A stretch of 64,000 nt of DNA from Liolophura sinensis (lineage: Eukaryota > Mollusca > Polyplacophora > Chitonida > Chitonidae). The stretch covers positions 12,219,606-12,283,605 of the forward strand of contig NC_088305.1 of assembly GCF_032854445.1 (NCBI RefSeq), written 5' to 3'. The notes beneath the pieces are model-generated. The model did not search any database and was not told the origin of the DNA. It was given only the letters and a program-made list of their open reading frames with translations. A program made the position numbers and the translations under genes. Shown in pieces: positions 11,700 to 24,859 of this stretch; the stretch's first letter is position 1, and every line of letters begins with the position of its first letter.

Positions 11700-13180
11700 C
11701 TATAGTAAACCCTGATACATGTATACAGGTCTATTCTTGCTTGAAGAGTGACGATGGCATAAAAATTAATTCATTACAAGGGCACACCATCATGAACATT
11801 CATACCCAGTTCATATATTCCATGTACATTTAACTCTACAGTCCCCTGTAACTATTACAATTTAACTTCTATGTCTATAGTGACCTCAAAACATGCTGAA
11901 TCAAAGTGCAGCAGATTTGAGAAAACTTCGCTGATCTGCACAACAAAGATTTGTCACAGCCAGATGCTGAGATTGTGCAAATCTGTCAAACTGAATCACT
12001 AGCTGTTGTCACGAGGTAACGCTGTGAAATCCATCGAAATTATCAAACAAGTGCCAGATCCGCTAGAAAATAACTGTACTTACAGCTTTGTGAATGTAGC
12101 CAGACATGTCTTACAAGTATATCCAATGACTGACAAAGCAACTGACTGACAGATTGACAGACTGTCTCAGGTGCAAACAGGTAGTTAACTACATGTAGCA
12201 GGTAAACTCATAAATGAACCCTACTTCAAGCAGGTGAGACTATCAAGAAACAGCCCTTAGGTAATTATTCTAAAGTTTTGCACATATACATCGTGTCATG
12301 CCACGTACTACAGACAACTGGTCACAATTTAAACTAGTACACTGATCCTTTAGATTTAAAAAGTCGCATTATGCTCATTATGCTACAGGTTACGAAACTA
12401 TCGGCGCCTGCATGCAATTAATAATTTTTCACATTTTGTAGAACGCGGTGCACAATAATTAAATATTTATGACTTATAACGACAACATTTTGTGAAAACC
12501 TGTATGTTGGAAAGTTTTGAAGATTTACAGTAACCAGGTAACGGATACATGTAGGTACCCCTCTTTCATATCTCCAACAGGAAATAACATTCAGATTTCA
12601 GTTCACACACCAGTGACAAAACCTGCCCAGTGGGCCGGACTGTACTTCATTTTCAGGTCACATAGCTATTAAATCAATCTGTTTATCCTAAAACACACGA
12701 AGAGGTTTCACATCACATATCATAAAGCCGGAAGTATGTGATAGGCCTACATGCACATGTACAGCTAAACAGCTAAATTCCACATGTATTAATCCAGGGG
12801 AAGTTCATTTCATACAATGACGTGTTCAACTGATTCCACTTTTTGTTGTTAACAACACGTGTATAAAGAATTCACCTCCAACTCCGTTTCTGTAAAATGA
12901 CCTAAACTTTTGCCTACTTCTTAACAGATTTATGTGTTTTAAGAACCGACTGGTAGAAAGTAGAAAAATAGTCCACTTGAAAATTGTAAGTTTCAGCACC
13001 AAAATATCATTATAGAACAGCTAGGCCACAGTCAAGTTCAAGAAACTTTAAACCTGTACATAGATACATTGTTAAATAGATAAATTTATTTTGACTGGTG
13101 TTTTAAGCTGTATTTAAGAATATTTCATTTCCATGTGGCCGATTCAAAAGGATAAATGTGTGTTAATAATTGCAAATCTG
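11700..13180. other. Unassigned intergenic stretch
   Basis: No reliable gene. On the minus strand 12084-12129 is bounded by an acceptor-like and a donor-like site but gives no recognisable peptide. Confidence 0.45.
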
Positions 13181-13182
13181 GA

Positions 13183-13184
13183 GG

Positions 13185-13245
<61 letters not shown>
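13183..13245. repeat. (CT)n microsatellite
   Basis: Pure CT dinucleotides followed by a T-rich run. Confidence 0.97.
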
Positions 13246-13250
<5 letters not shown>

Positions 13251-13259
13251 GTTTTTTTT

Positions 13260-14837
13260 TTAAACTTTAACGCCCTGCCCAAGAGTTTAAAAGGTTAACG
13301 AGTGATGTCAAGTTTATGTACCTGTCCAAATGGTTTTGTCAGGACACACGTATACTGCCATATCAAGTTAGTAACAGCTCAGCAATAATCAGCGCTTCTC
13401 TGTGTTAACCCAGAATTGAGGCGATCAGCTTTAGTCTCAGGTCATGTTACCTTAGACCCAGGTGACCCCACTGAGATGTGACCAGTCAGTGTGTCACATT
13501 ATAGAACCGAGCCCTTGTGGTTAACCACATGTCTGGGAGTACAGGTCACTTGGATTCAAAGCTAAGCCCACATCACCTGTCAAGGTACATGCCAAGCTTC
13601 ATTTCAAAAGCCTGTGGCTTAGAATGACAGGTATGTTCTTACTGGGCTTATGACAATTTCATTCCTTTAATTTGTGGCAATTAAGGTAAGATAACAGCAT
13701 TTGTCCGGCACTGTACCCATCGCAGACATTTTAAGCATGAAGTGCATACTCAGTGATAAATGTGTTTTATATGTGTACTGAATTAGTACATTAGTACTTA
13801 GTGTTTAAACTGAACTGATTAACCCATCAGGTTGTTGGACTTTAATTAATGAACATACATGTACTATATTAATTAAATGTATACAATATCATACAGTATA
13901 AAACCATTTTAAGTCCAAAATCAAAAGATGAAAATTGAACTCTACACATATATTTTAGATAACAGCCATCCATTATACTATAAATTGTAAGTCCATCACT
14001 TAAAAAAAAAATGTTACCTGACTGACTTTTAAAATAACAGAACTCTTACTAACAGTACTTAAAATGTTCTTACTGTGATTTCATAAAACTCCTGTTTTAT
14101 TATTTTCCTGTCAGTATTAATTTCTTTGAATCCACATCTGCATGTACTTCAATAGCAAGATTAAAGAAAAAAATGTCCAATGACCAACCCTATTTTAATG
14201 GTACCTTTGGGTTATGCTCAATAAACAATTTAAGGATGTCTTTATTAATACCAGGCTACATCACCATAAAGGCATTTTTCTACACTTCTATTTAACTGTC
14301 ACTTTTTAATAGACCTTCAAACATATCATGTATATTTTATATGGAGGCTGGATTTACATGTAGACTTACAGGCAGATGTGCAAAGACAGACACATGAATT
14401 TTGAAGTATTATCAGCCTGGAGACTACATGTGGCTGCATGTCTGTATGTATATACAATGTACATGTACTAATCTCACAGCCCACATCTGATACATACATG
14501 TAGACATTATGAAATCGGAAAAGCAATCAATTCACTGCACATGAAGCCGGAAGGCAAATGTACTGTATCACATATTCATCCACATACCTTTTTACGTCAC
14601 TCCACACTCCATACTTCCTCTTTCTGCTTTATGTATAGTTTATTGCTAATGTCACTTGGAGATGTACATACATGTTATTAAAGAGACAGCTATTACGGAA
14701 GCCAGTGTATATGGTGTAAGGGTGGCATCCGGCTGGGACTTACAACTCACAGCAGATCCCTGGCAGAAAAATCACTCTTGACCTCTTTTCACATCATTGG
14801 AAGATGTTTTTTCAAGTACATTATTCCATCTAGATTA
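13260..14837. other. Unassigned intergenic stretch
   Basis: No gene, array or recognised mobile element. Confidence 0.45.
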
Positions 14838-15002
14838 TTAAAATTACACTTTTTGTGAACCCTGAAACTGGCCAGCTCTGAACCAATGTACTAGTTTTGT
14901 CTCCAAAATCAAATCAAAATTCAGAAAGGCAGCTAAATCAAAACATTGACTGTTTGTCCTGAATTTGACATGTATGAGAAAAGTTTGAGGAAATTACAGG
15001 GA
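14838..15002. repeat. Dispersed repeat, first copy of a pair
   Basis: Contains ACACTTTTTGTGAACCCTGAA, GTTTTGTCTCCAAAATC and a later 'TTTGAGGAAATTA'. The same order of motifs occurs in direct orientation at 15986-16133. Confidence 0.7.
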
Positions 15003-15224
15003 ATACAAGTACATGTGTGTACAAATGATGTTTTTTGTGATCTTCTGACAATAATATAACGAAAACAAGTTAAATCTTCCAAGTAGCCACTGTGTGAATT
15101 GTACTCTTCTCATGCACACACATACACTGAATTTGGTTTCATCAATCTATAGAAATGACCGCCATTGTATCAAGAGGGAACATGTCTTGAGTACAATGGT
15201 ATTGATCAACAATCAGATAAATAA

Positions 15225-15697
15225 ATGAAGATGTGCCTTCCTTGATGATTGCGCTATCTGTGTAGATGTGCTATCCTTGATGCTTGTGCTATCTGTGAAG
15301 ATGTGCTTTCCTTGATACTTGTGCTATCTGTGATGATGTGCTTTCCTTGATGCTTGTGCTATCTGTGATGATGTGCTTTCCTTGATGCTTGTGTTATCCG
15401 TGTAGATGTGCTTTCCTTGATGCTTGTGCTATCTGTGAAGATGTGCTTTCCTTGATACTTGTGCTATCTACATGTGAAGATGTGCTTTCCTTGATGCTTG
15501 TGCTATCTGTGAAGATGCACTTGCCTTGATGCTTGTGCTATCTGTGTAGATACGCTTTCCTTGATACTTGTGCTTTCTATATGTGAAGAGTTGCTTTCCT
15601 TGATGCTTGTGCTATCTGTGAAGAGTTGCTTTCCTTGATGCTTGTGCTATCTATATGTGAAGATGTGCTTTCCTTGATGCTTGTGCTATCTGTGAAA
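15225..15697. repeat. 35-bp tandem array
   Basis: About thirteen copies of GATGTGCTTTCCTTGATGCT plus TGTGCTATCTGTGAA, with a few units lengthened by CTACATG or CTATATG. Confidence 0.93.
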
Positions 15698-15985
15698 AGG
15701 AACACAGTCACATGTGCCCGCATGTGATTATGAAATCTGAAAATTTTTACATGCAAGAAATACTAACAGTACAATCAGCCAACCAATGAAAGGATGTGTC
15801 AATGTCAGAAACAATTAAATTCCTCAGTATTCTTCAATGTTATTCTGAACTACTTCAGCTGTAAAATAGTTATAATATGACAGGAAACAGCAAACAGGCA
15901 CTACCGTAATCGTTCAACCTTTTTGCACGTTGGTAAGGTGTTGTAATATTCAAGCATATTCTAAAAGCATTATTCTGTGTTGACT

Positions 15986-16133
15986 GATAAAATTATACTT
16001 TTTGTGAAGCCCTGAAATTGGCCAACCCAACCAATGTAGTTTTGTCTCCAGAATCAAATAAAAAATGTACATAATTTAATTGCTCTGAAGGTTGCTCTTT
16101 TATATGCGAAAAGGTTGAGGAATTAGGGTATTT
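15986..16133. repeat. Dispersed repeat, second copy of a pair
   Basis: Diverged direct copy of 14838-15002 (TTTTTGTGAAGCCCTGAAAT, TTTTGTCTCCAGAATCAAAT, GGTTGAGGAATTA). The 35 bp array lies between the two copies. Confidence 0.68.
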
Positions 16134-16139
16134 TAAATT

Positions 16140-17010
16140 GAAATGTTTTACCTGTACAGGTAGATGAATAAAAATCAACCATTTGCACTGCACGGCTACA
16201 TTTTTGTAGCAAATCTGACTCCCTCAGTAAATATGGATGAGACCGTTTGCAGTTCAGTCAAGGTTGAAGGACTGTTTTAATTTAGTTTTTATTAACAAGT
16301 ACTTTTGCTTTTTTCCTGTTGTTTGGGGAATATGGATCCATGAACTATAGCATTTAAGTCTGAATTTTCTGTGCAGTTAAATATATCAACACAATGTACA
16401 TGACTTACACTACACATGCAGGAAATGACTTGACCCTTGACTTAAAACTTCCCTATTATTATTGTTCATTGTTTGTGGATACATCTGAATTTTGCTGTAT
16501 ACATGTCCCCATTAGTCTTCTATGAGCTATACATACAAAAGCATATACAAATACCGTCTCTAATTGTCGACGAACGTGAACACTAATTGTGACATACATG
16601 TAAATCTATCAAAGGCTGTCGCTCTTGATTAAACCTTTTTGAAGACTGAAATGTATACCGAAATACACACTGACCATGTGTATTTAATCACCAAAAGTTC
16701 CATGTTACAGGCTATTGTAAATATAAATGTACAGTCTCGCACGCTTCTACATTTAAAGGACTCTTGAATAAACATGTCAAACAGGATTAAGTCACTGACC
16801 TTTGCCAAGTACTGTTTCAGGTAAAAGTTTTGACACTTTTAAAGTGACACATTTTGCTTGATTCTGATTGATTCATCCACCTAAGACAGGTCTTCATGAC
16901 TAGAGTAGTGTTGGCATCAGAGTATCATGATTTCAAGGCTTTTATTTGCTTTTGAAAGTTACATATTGAACCAAAGGTAAAATATACAGTAAATGAATTT
17001 TACCTACATA
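16140..17010. other. Unassigned intergenic stretch
   Basis: No gene or repeat recognised. Confidence 0.45.
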
Positions 17011-17011
17011 C

Positions 17012-17520
17012 TGACTGATTGATTGATTGATTTTATTAGCCATGCAATAATAAATACATACATTGGATTTCAAGACATCAACAAAATACAGACAGAATGT
17101 GACAACAATAAAATCTAGAAAGGTACAATACATGGTGGGAATAAAGCTCAGGTTGAGCTTGTTCCATCCCATATATAAGTAATAACGAAATAAATATACG
17201 TTTATTTTACCTCAACTATGCCTTAATTGTGTAATGTTAGACCAAAGATCGCAGCTTAGAAAGTAGAAAAGATTTTAACAAAGACTGAAAGTGTGATATA
17301 ACGAAACTGATCTTAGTGTTAATGGAAGCTTATTCCATTCCCCAGGACCAGATGTTCTGAATAAATAATATGATAGATTTGTTTTATACACGGGTTTGTG
17401 GAATCCTTGATGTCTATGTCGCGTGTGATACAGATTTAAAATTTCCTGCTTGATTAAACTGGACTTTAAACTTACAGGGATAGTGTCTGTGGAATAAAAG
17501 TAAATAAGAGTTTGCAACAG
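17012..17520 (-). mobile_element. 5'-truncated CR1/jockey-like LINE 3' end
   Basis: On the minus strand an open frame (17275-17517) carries the C-terminal signature of non-LTR reverse transcriptase ORF2 proteins: HTRHRHQGFHKP, then a 'GPGEWNKLPLTLR' motif, the familiar 'G..WN.LP..LR' of CR1/L2/jockey elements. Downstream in the same orientation lie a short AT-rich 3' region with AATAAAATC and a (TCAA)n tail (complement at about 17018-17035). All upstream ORF2 sequence including the catalytic palm is absent, as expected for 5' truncation on insertion. Confidence 0.8.
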
Positions 17521-17524
17521 AGTA

Positions 17525-19550
17525 GAAAATAGAGACAGTTCGGCGAGGGGTAAGATTTTCAGTTGGCAAAAAAGCGGTTGGGTATGGCAAAGGTGGCCTG
17601 ATAAAGTAATTGTTCTAAATGCCCTTTTTTTGAACTATGTACAAGGGCTTGAGATGTGACATACTTTTCACAGTGAGGGGAATCATGTATACAATTATCA
17701 TTGCCACTACCACTAGAGAAGATTGACTTTTTCACACATATGGGCTAATTGTGTAAGATCAGTCTCAGGCCTTAAAATAAGGTTCGGTCATGGTAACCAA
17801 TGTACAGGTTACCACCTTCAGGTAGTTGGTAACCCATTTACAAAAACAGGTTACCACATGTTGTCGCCCGTGCAGCCAAATAGGAAAGCAAAAGTTTATT
17901 GCCAGTAACTGATCACAATCAAAAACCTGTATATCATATTTCATATCCTCTATTATAATTCACCACTGTTGTTTACATTCAAACCTGTGCTCTCTGTCCA
18001 GATGTGAAATCCCACAAAATTTGAAATTTCTCCCTTTGTGTAATGTTTCCTTTTTTTATTTTGTTAACATACATGACTTCATTTTTTTACTTCAACTTTC
18101 AATGACAATGCTTAACAAAAAATATATAAAAAAATGTATAAAAAATATGCTGTTTGTTGTTTTCTCAAGGGTTAGATAAGTAGGCCTATTCTTTGTCTAA
18201 AACAAAGTGAAAGTGTTTATTTCTTCATAATGATATGAATTCACTACTCCACATAGATATTATTTTTAAGAAAATGTTTGTGTCGGCGTTGTTATATAAT
18301 TATAGCCTCTTAATTTACTATCCTCACGTATGAAACTAATTAACTTGTTGCGTGGTGGTCACAATGACTGCTCGAACTACGACAGTATGGAGCACCTTGC
18401 CGTCTTGAAGTGTCAGCCATTTTAAAGTGTCGCGTGGCCTTTATTCTTGGTTTAAAATGCAATTTAGCTTTGACATTGAAATCCTCGAGAGAACTATTAT
18501 CTTTTGATTGCCATCCACAAGAACAACTTTAACCTCCTTAATTCAATCTAAAACAGCATAAAAAAGAAGTTGAATTTTTACTGCAAGGCTCTGCATGCTG
18601 CCAGCGTGGACTTCGCTGACAATGGTCTCATGTCGAGTTGAAGTTCGCAGATCTATTCGAGGCGATTTGTTTGAGAGGGGTCAAAGAACTGAATCATAAA
18701 ATACGATGAATGTTAGAGTTTTAAATTAGCACACTCAGATCATCTAGAGGACTAGTAGTGACACTGATGTGCCTAAATACTTTACTTTTGTGAATATAAT
18801 ACATGCCCTGCACGTAATTTACCACCGCTTTTAGTGCCTGTCCTGAGATTCTTTGAAGCATCAGCAGATGTCGGTGATGCACCGAAGAGTCGTTAATTCA
18901 TTCTTCTCATTCAAGCCATAAAAAGCGACATCTTGGAAATCCTGCGATTTGAATGTTTCATTGTGACCGTTTCGCCATGTGTTTACATCTTTGGTAATAA
19001 CTGTTAGTGACATATTCTAGTCTTTTTCAAGCTGATTTTCACCATCTTGACAAGTAAAATATGAATGTCTCCCTAGTAACCAGGGGAACTCTTCTGTCTT
19101 TGGAGGTGGTTCAATCAGTGCCAGTGATACCAGAATGTGTCAAATTCGTAGGTGCCATCTCCTAACAGATTTTTTTAATATATTTATTTATTTTTATGGG
19201 GAACAGGGAATCGTTCTCGACATTTAGCATGTCCGCGATCGATGCGTATCCTTTGGAGCATTCGCTGCTTATTTTAAGCCCTGAGTCTCACTAGTAATGA
19301 CCTAGAGGGAACCCATAATCCACAATGATCATTACAAACTTTTCCAAATAAATTAAACAAAACTGAAGAAAAGATTAAACAAGTGCAAATTATGGCAGTC
19401 ATTGTTACTTGTGAATTAAACTTTACCCAAACTATCCACTATCATCCCTATGCCCGTATTTGTCACCAAATGCTGTACATATAAAACCAAAGTTGGCCTA
19501 TTTATGATTTAGCACAAACGTTGTTATTGTTGTTACAGGCACCTACCTGA
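17525..19550. other. Unassigned intergenic stretch
   Basis: No gene recognised. Alternating GGTAACC/GGTTACC motifs occur four times between 17785 and 17860. Confidence 0.45.
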
Positions 19551-19800
19551 GTAAAACAGAAAAACAGAATGGCGGCGACACCACGAACAGCCCTGCCTAT
19601 GTCACAAAACATCTTTCAGTGAACTGTCACACAAAAGTTTGATGTGTTTGTTTCAGTAGGGATGTTAAAAACACAGATCCAGTCAACCTGTCCTCTACAG
19701 CAATGTGAAACTGTAATAAAATGTTGTCCAGACAGTGAAATCCTTGCAGCTGTCGACAACACAGATTGTGTCAAAATGGTTTTCCCCGAGCGCTAGCGCA
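19551..19800 (-). promoter_or_regulatory. Possible 5' exon/promoter of a minus-strand gene
   Basis: On the minus strand a segment ends in TTTTACTCAG followed by the good donor GTAGGTGCC (donor at about 19549). The segment and the sequence above it, 19780-19860, are richer in CpG (GAGCGCTAGCGCAAGCGCAA) than their surroundings. It has no long open frame, so it would be a non-coding first exon. No downstream exon can be linked with confidence. Confidence 0.25.
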
Positions 19801-19869
19801 AGCGCAATTCTCATTATCCGGGCACTTTGATTGACAGTTGCCGCCTGCATTGCTAAAAATAGAAACTTA

Positions 19870-21125
19870 TCCGATAGCGATTGGTTGACATAATGACGTC
19901 AGAGTTAAGTTTACATAACTAGGTCAGGATTTCCCCACAGGCTGTTTGCTCAAATGGGACACTTTCAATGCGCAACCCAAGATATTTCGAAATCGAAATC
20001 AAAACAGAAAACGAGGTGAAAAGATTTAATACAACGAGCATCCTGTATGACTGGACCCAAAGGATTAAACCTTGACAAATGAACATGGTATTGCTGGGCT
20101 GGACTGTTTTACCGGCACGTACCTAGACATCTACATGTACATATACCCCAAAAGCGCACAAAATATGTCACCATTATCAAATAGGCCGGGTCAATGTCCG
20201 TTTGAAATGACTGATTTTTCTCTGGAAAAAAGGTATAAGGCAATCGGGATTTGTCAACTTTCTTAGAACTCGAATGTATAAAATCGACATTTTTTAAGAG
20301 TTACAATGATACAGCATATTAAATATGGTCTTTGTGTAATAATGTTATAAATGAGAACGTAACACATTTGTATTTTTAATATATCCATAAATATTATCAT
20401 AATTCGGATTAAATGCATATATTTAGATTTAAACAACAAATTTACATTCGAATAAATTTATTAAACATGTCATGTACCACATCTTTTTAAGAACATTATT
20501 ATGCGCCAACGACAAACACCGAAAGGTCGTCCCCAAATACCTGCCATACAAACTATTTTCAAGTACCCTTATCTCATGAAAAAAATCGAAAAAAAAAATA
20601 TTAAAGACCATCTGATTTGGCATAATTTTTATGTTTACTTATCGTTGGAAGTATTTAATTTCTAACGTCTCATTTAGAAATAAATGTGGTTATAGTGTGG
20701 TACACATATAAATGTTTTCTCACCTCCGTCAAACATTGTCAAAATGTTGGATCTAAAACATTAGTAAAGTTATAATATAACTTACATTTCAGTTTCCGGT
20801 CCTTTCCCAACTTCCTGGCTCCACCCACACTCGCCCACTGTTTTTACAGATCAATCTCGATTTGGCCTAAGGTAAAATATTATTCTCAAATATTCAAATA
20901 CGAAACTGTCAATCAAAATTCATGCCACTTACTGAGTACAGAGTATTTGTGGGTTAAGTTATTAGCTGTGTGTTAGATGCCTATTGCTCACTTACTAATC
21001 TGTGGGTGAAAGCAATATATTACACGTTATTAATTGATTGTGAGTTATGAGGATGATTACAGTACGGTGGCCCGTTAGTGTCAATCGAAATGTTTAACAT
21101 TTTCTACTGATTCATAACAATTCAG
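19870..21125. other. Unassigned stretch with one diverged dispersed repeat
   Basis: No gene seen. At about 20490-20620 the sequence (ACGACAAACACCGAAAGGTC, 'CCCCAAATACCTGCCAT', 'AAAGACCATCTGATTTG') resembles 42325-42435, so this is probably an unnamed dispersed repeat. Confidence 0.45.
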
Positions 21126-21282
21126 GAGGCCTCCGTAGCTTAGTTGGTTAGCGCGCTAGTGCAGCGTAATGACCCAGGAGTCTCTCACCAATGCGGTCGC
21201 TGTGAGTCTAAGTGAAATATTCTTGAGTACGGCGTAAAACACTAATCAAATAAATAAATAAATAAATAAATAAAATAATTCA
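21126..21282 (+). repeat. SINE family A, internally deleted
   Basis: Head with an exact polymerase III box A-like match TAGCTTAGTTGG (21136-21147), followed by GCGCGCTAGTGCAGCGTAAT, then a jump to the 3' end 'GTGAAATATTCTTGAGTACG' and an (AAAT)n tail. The GC-rich middle of the family is missing. Confidence 0.87.
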
Positions 21283-21289
21283 GAGGACT

Positions 21290-22310
21290 TCTAATTAAAC
21301 TTATTGTGACGATTATAGTTCCGAGCGGTCAGTCACAATTAATAACTGGTGGTAAACCTCTGCCAGTGATAACACAGACATCCAGATAACTATGAGAGCT
21401 AGATGGAGTACTGAACAAACCCTGGGGAAAAGATGACAGAGAAATGATATAACACACAAGCCTTTAATAAAACAAAGATACATGCGCAAAGTAAGACGAA
21501 TTTTACGACAGAAAGACGGGGGCCTGACTGCTGCCTGATACTGCTCGTCAACACGGTCTCAGTCGTGTCCTGTCTGCCACGGTGTAGGCTCCGCCATAAA
21601 GGTCCGGCCCGGCCGCTGTCCTGGGGCCCTCCGAAATGTTTGAATTGACCTGCCTTACATGGCCTCAGACCCCCATTAATTTTCCATAAGCGACAATGTT
21701 AACGTCTAGCGCTGTAGCTCAGTCCCAAACATTCCGTGGCCAATAAGCTTTGGTGCATACCTGGCCCAGCCTGTGAGAAACAAGCCATAAAGATCTTGAC
21801 ATAGGTTGACCGTCAAAATCTGGACTTTTCCATGCTGGCAGCTGGGAGGCGTGCCTAGCAACGCCAAGGGGACGTCACTCGCAGCCTCGTCATTAGCTCA
21901 CACCTTGTGTCCTCCCACCCAGAATCTCAAACTTTCATCAATAAAGCTCATACCTCCTCAAAGTTTAGACAGTTTCCAGCATTTTAATACCAAGCATGCA
22001 CCTGTACACCAAAAATGGACGCCTGGCAGCCAAAAAAGACTTTATACCCTAAAATTCACAGAACTACAATCGTAGTTCGTCCGAAAAAACGGAAGTTGTA
22101 ATGGGAGTCTGTGTCCACATACCCCGCTGCTCCCGTCTAGCAGCACTTGAGCAGTTCAGCCCTGATCAACCTCCTATCTTGCTGCTCGCGTCAGCAGTCT
22201 TCGATAGCAGACCTTACCAGCTCCCCCACAGCAGGGATTTGTTGCGCTAACATACACTCCACCAAAAATGGAACAGTCCGGGAGAGGGGTGTCCTGCGTA
22301 ACCGAGTCAG
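21290..22310. other. Unassigned stretch with a GC-rich segment
   Basis: 21540-21650 is GC- and CpG-rich (GGTCCGGCCCGGCCGCTGTC) and could be a small CpG island, but no gene is evident on either strand. Confidence 0.4.
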
Positions 22311-22314
22311 ACCT

Positions 22315-22965
22315 GTAGCACGTTTTCTCCGCCATGGAAACCTCTTTTGCCGCCATGAAAACTTTTCTCCGTGGTGCAAAGGTTTTATCCGGGGTGGAAA
22401 GGTTTTCTACGCGGTGTAAAACTTTTCACCGAGGCGAAAACCGCTTTTTCCGCGTTGTAAAATTTTTCTCCTCGGTGTAAACCTTTCCTACGCGGGTGAA
22501 AAGGTTTTCCCCGCGGTGTAAACCATTTCTCCGCGCTGGAAAGGTTTACACAGCGGAGAAATTTTTTCCACCGCGGAGGAAAGTTTTCTCAGAGGTGCAA
22601 TTCGTTCTCCCCAGTGTTAACTCTTCTCCGCTTTGGAAAGGTTTTCTCCGCGGTATAAACCCTTTCTCCGCAATGGAAAGGTTTACACCGCGGAGAAAAG
22701 CTTTCCAAAGCGGAGAAAAGTTTTCTCATTGGTGCAAAACCTTTCCTTCGCGGTGTAAGCCTATTTTTTACGCGGTGTAAACATTTTCTCTGCGATGGGA
22801 AGGTTCACCGCGATGGAAACCCACGTGACATTAGTGTTGATCTCAGATATTACTCAATATCGCAGGCAGCGTATGTTCGTCAGGCCAAAGATGGCGAATA
22901 TCTCAGATCGTGGGTTTCCACCGGGGTGAAAAGGTTTCCACCGTGAAGAAAACGTTTTTCACTGT
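22315..22965. repeat. Array of ~20-bp units around CCGCGG in mixed orientation
   Basis: At least 25 variants of a 20 bp unit of type TTTTCTCCGCGGTGTAAACC, interspersed with its reverse complement (GGTTTACACCGCGGAGAAAA at about 22679-22698). Most units keep the (CCGCGG or similar)-GTG-TAAA-pyrimidine pattern with point changes. The array is interrupted at about 22820-22910 by unrelated sequence bounded by the inverted pair 'GATGGAAACCCACG' and 'CGTGGGTTTCCACC'. Open frames inside are not genes. Confidence 0.88.
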
Positions 22966-23287
22966 TTTTCGAAGTTTAATGATGAATTCATCAATTCTGT
23001 TCAAAATATTTGTCAGTTTGCTTTAATTCCTTTGTCCATATACTTTTGAATTTTTGTTCCTAATAATAAGCTTTGATTACTAAAACCTTGAGGAACGCTA
23101 AATCATTAGAAAATGTTAAAAGTTTCGAATGGCACTAACAGGCCACCGTATTACAGGCCTGTATAATGCTACCCGCCTAGATCCTAATAATTGGAGGCCA
23201 ATTTTCAACGTTCTGTAATTTTATGTGCAATGTATTGTTTATGATTTGCGTGAACTGTCATGAGTGTCTCATATACATATTCATGGG
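22966..23287. other. Unassigned intergenic stretch
   Basis: Nothing recognised. Confidence 0.45.
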
Positions 23288-23578
23288 CAGTGTTTCAGCC
23301 TTATCATGCCGTATCCTTCTTCGTGAATAATTGATTATGGTTTAAAGCCACATCAGCAATATTTTAGCCTTATCACACCGGATCCTTCTTTGTGAATAAC
23401 TGATTATGGTTTAAAGCCACATCAGCAATATTTTAGCCTTATCATACCGGATCCTCCTTCATGAATAACTAATTATGGTTTAAAACCACATCAGCAATAT
23501 TTTAGCCTTATCATACCGGATCCTTCTTCGTGAATAACTGATCATGGTTTAAAGCCACATCAGCAGTATTTCAGGCAT
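23288..23578. repeat. 69-bp tandem repeat, four copies
   Basis: Unit contains CCTTATCATACCGGATCCTT, GTGAATAACTGATTATGG and TTTAAAGCCACATCAGCAAT. Confidence 0.93.
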
Positions 23579-23752
23579 ATCGTGGTGTGTCCCTTCTGTG
23601 CGAATCCTTTACATTCAGGTTCATTACTAGACGCATAGACGATTGACCCCGCGGATCCATCTGCATACTGATGAAGTAATATACAGTATATACCATGCTA
23701 TATGGTGAAGCACCAAATGAAAGTATTAAGCCCCTTCTTCTATGAAGTATAC

Positions 23753-23764
23753 AATATATATATA

Positions 23765-23829
<65 letters not shown>
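23753..23829. repeat. (TA)n microsatellite
   Basis: TA dinucleotides with a single phase break at about 23770. Confidence 0.97.
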
Positions 23830-23830
<1 letters not shown>

Positions 23831-23834
23831 ATTA

Positions 23835-24855
23835 CTTTCGCTGATCTTAACTCTTCTTGAAGTTTACTCATGGAATGCTCTGGCTTAATCTACACTCTAT
23901 ATCCGCGCAACATTTTTACGCAGAAGTATGTTAACAGATTCTAATTTGCCACACACAGTTTTTAAAAGTTTATAGTAGTACATAAAAAGACCCAATCAAG
24001 ATATTAGTTTTCCAACACCTGCACATGTACATGTAAAGGTGCAGGTACCTGTGTTATTTCACTTCGATTGGGTGCAATATAGCCCCTTTGAAACAAACCA
24101 ATATACTGAGCACATGTTTTAAAGGACACTCATTTCAAAATTTGTTTTACAAATTTGTCTTACATTCTCCATACATTTGATTGATTAACCTATGGATAAT
24201 TTGTTGTACATGCATGGGTGCCTTCATCAGATGTCTCATTATAAACTGGTTCATTGTTTAGCTGATTATGAAGACATTGAATATTATTAGGTGTGGATTA
24301 TTTATCCAGGATATTCCTTGCTTTTGTAAACGGTACACTAGAACAAGCATCTGTTTTAGAATGTCTTGCTATGACGATGGTTGTGCTTTAAAATGGTTTC
24401 TTTCCTCTGCATATTTCTAATGCACGTTATTCGGGAAACTTCTAAGTACACTGAATGAACGAACATACTTAACACAAAAACTGTGATTCAGCATGTATTA
24501 TTTGCATACTTTCGGAAAATCGTATAAATTTTCCACTGAAAGCTGTGGATTACCCTTGTCACTTTATTGAAAACAAATGATCTATAAGGAAAAAATGGTG
24601 AGCTTTCCTAAAAGCAACCAACGCCTCCCCACCCCCCGACTACCGACATCCCGATCATTACCACGAACTCCCCATCACCGGCTGCCCATCTTTGGCCACC
24701 AATTCACGACCACCGACCCCCGATCCCGACAACCAACTCTCTTTTTACACCCACGCTATGGATCCACCAGTGTTAAACTATGTTAAAAAAAACTTGTGTT
24801 AATGATCGCTGAAATGATCGGTTGTTTCGTTTGCGAACAGCCTATGTATCGTCAT
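23835..24855. other. Unassigned stretch with a C-rich segment
   Basis: 24620-24745 is strongly C-rich on the plus strand with loose recurrence of ACCGACCCCCGATCC-like words. No gene recognised. Confidence 0.45.
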
Positions 24856-24859
24856 ATAA

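Noticed and set aside
21126-21200. A tRNA gene
   Set aside because: The box A/B-like head belongs to the dispersed SINE; it has no cloverleaf and many copies share the same non-tRNA body.
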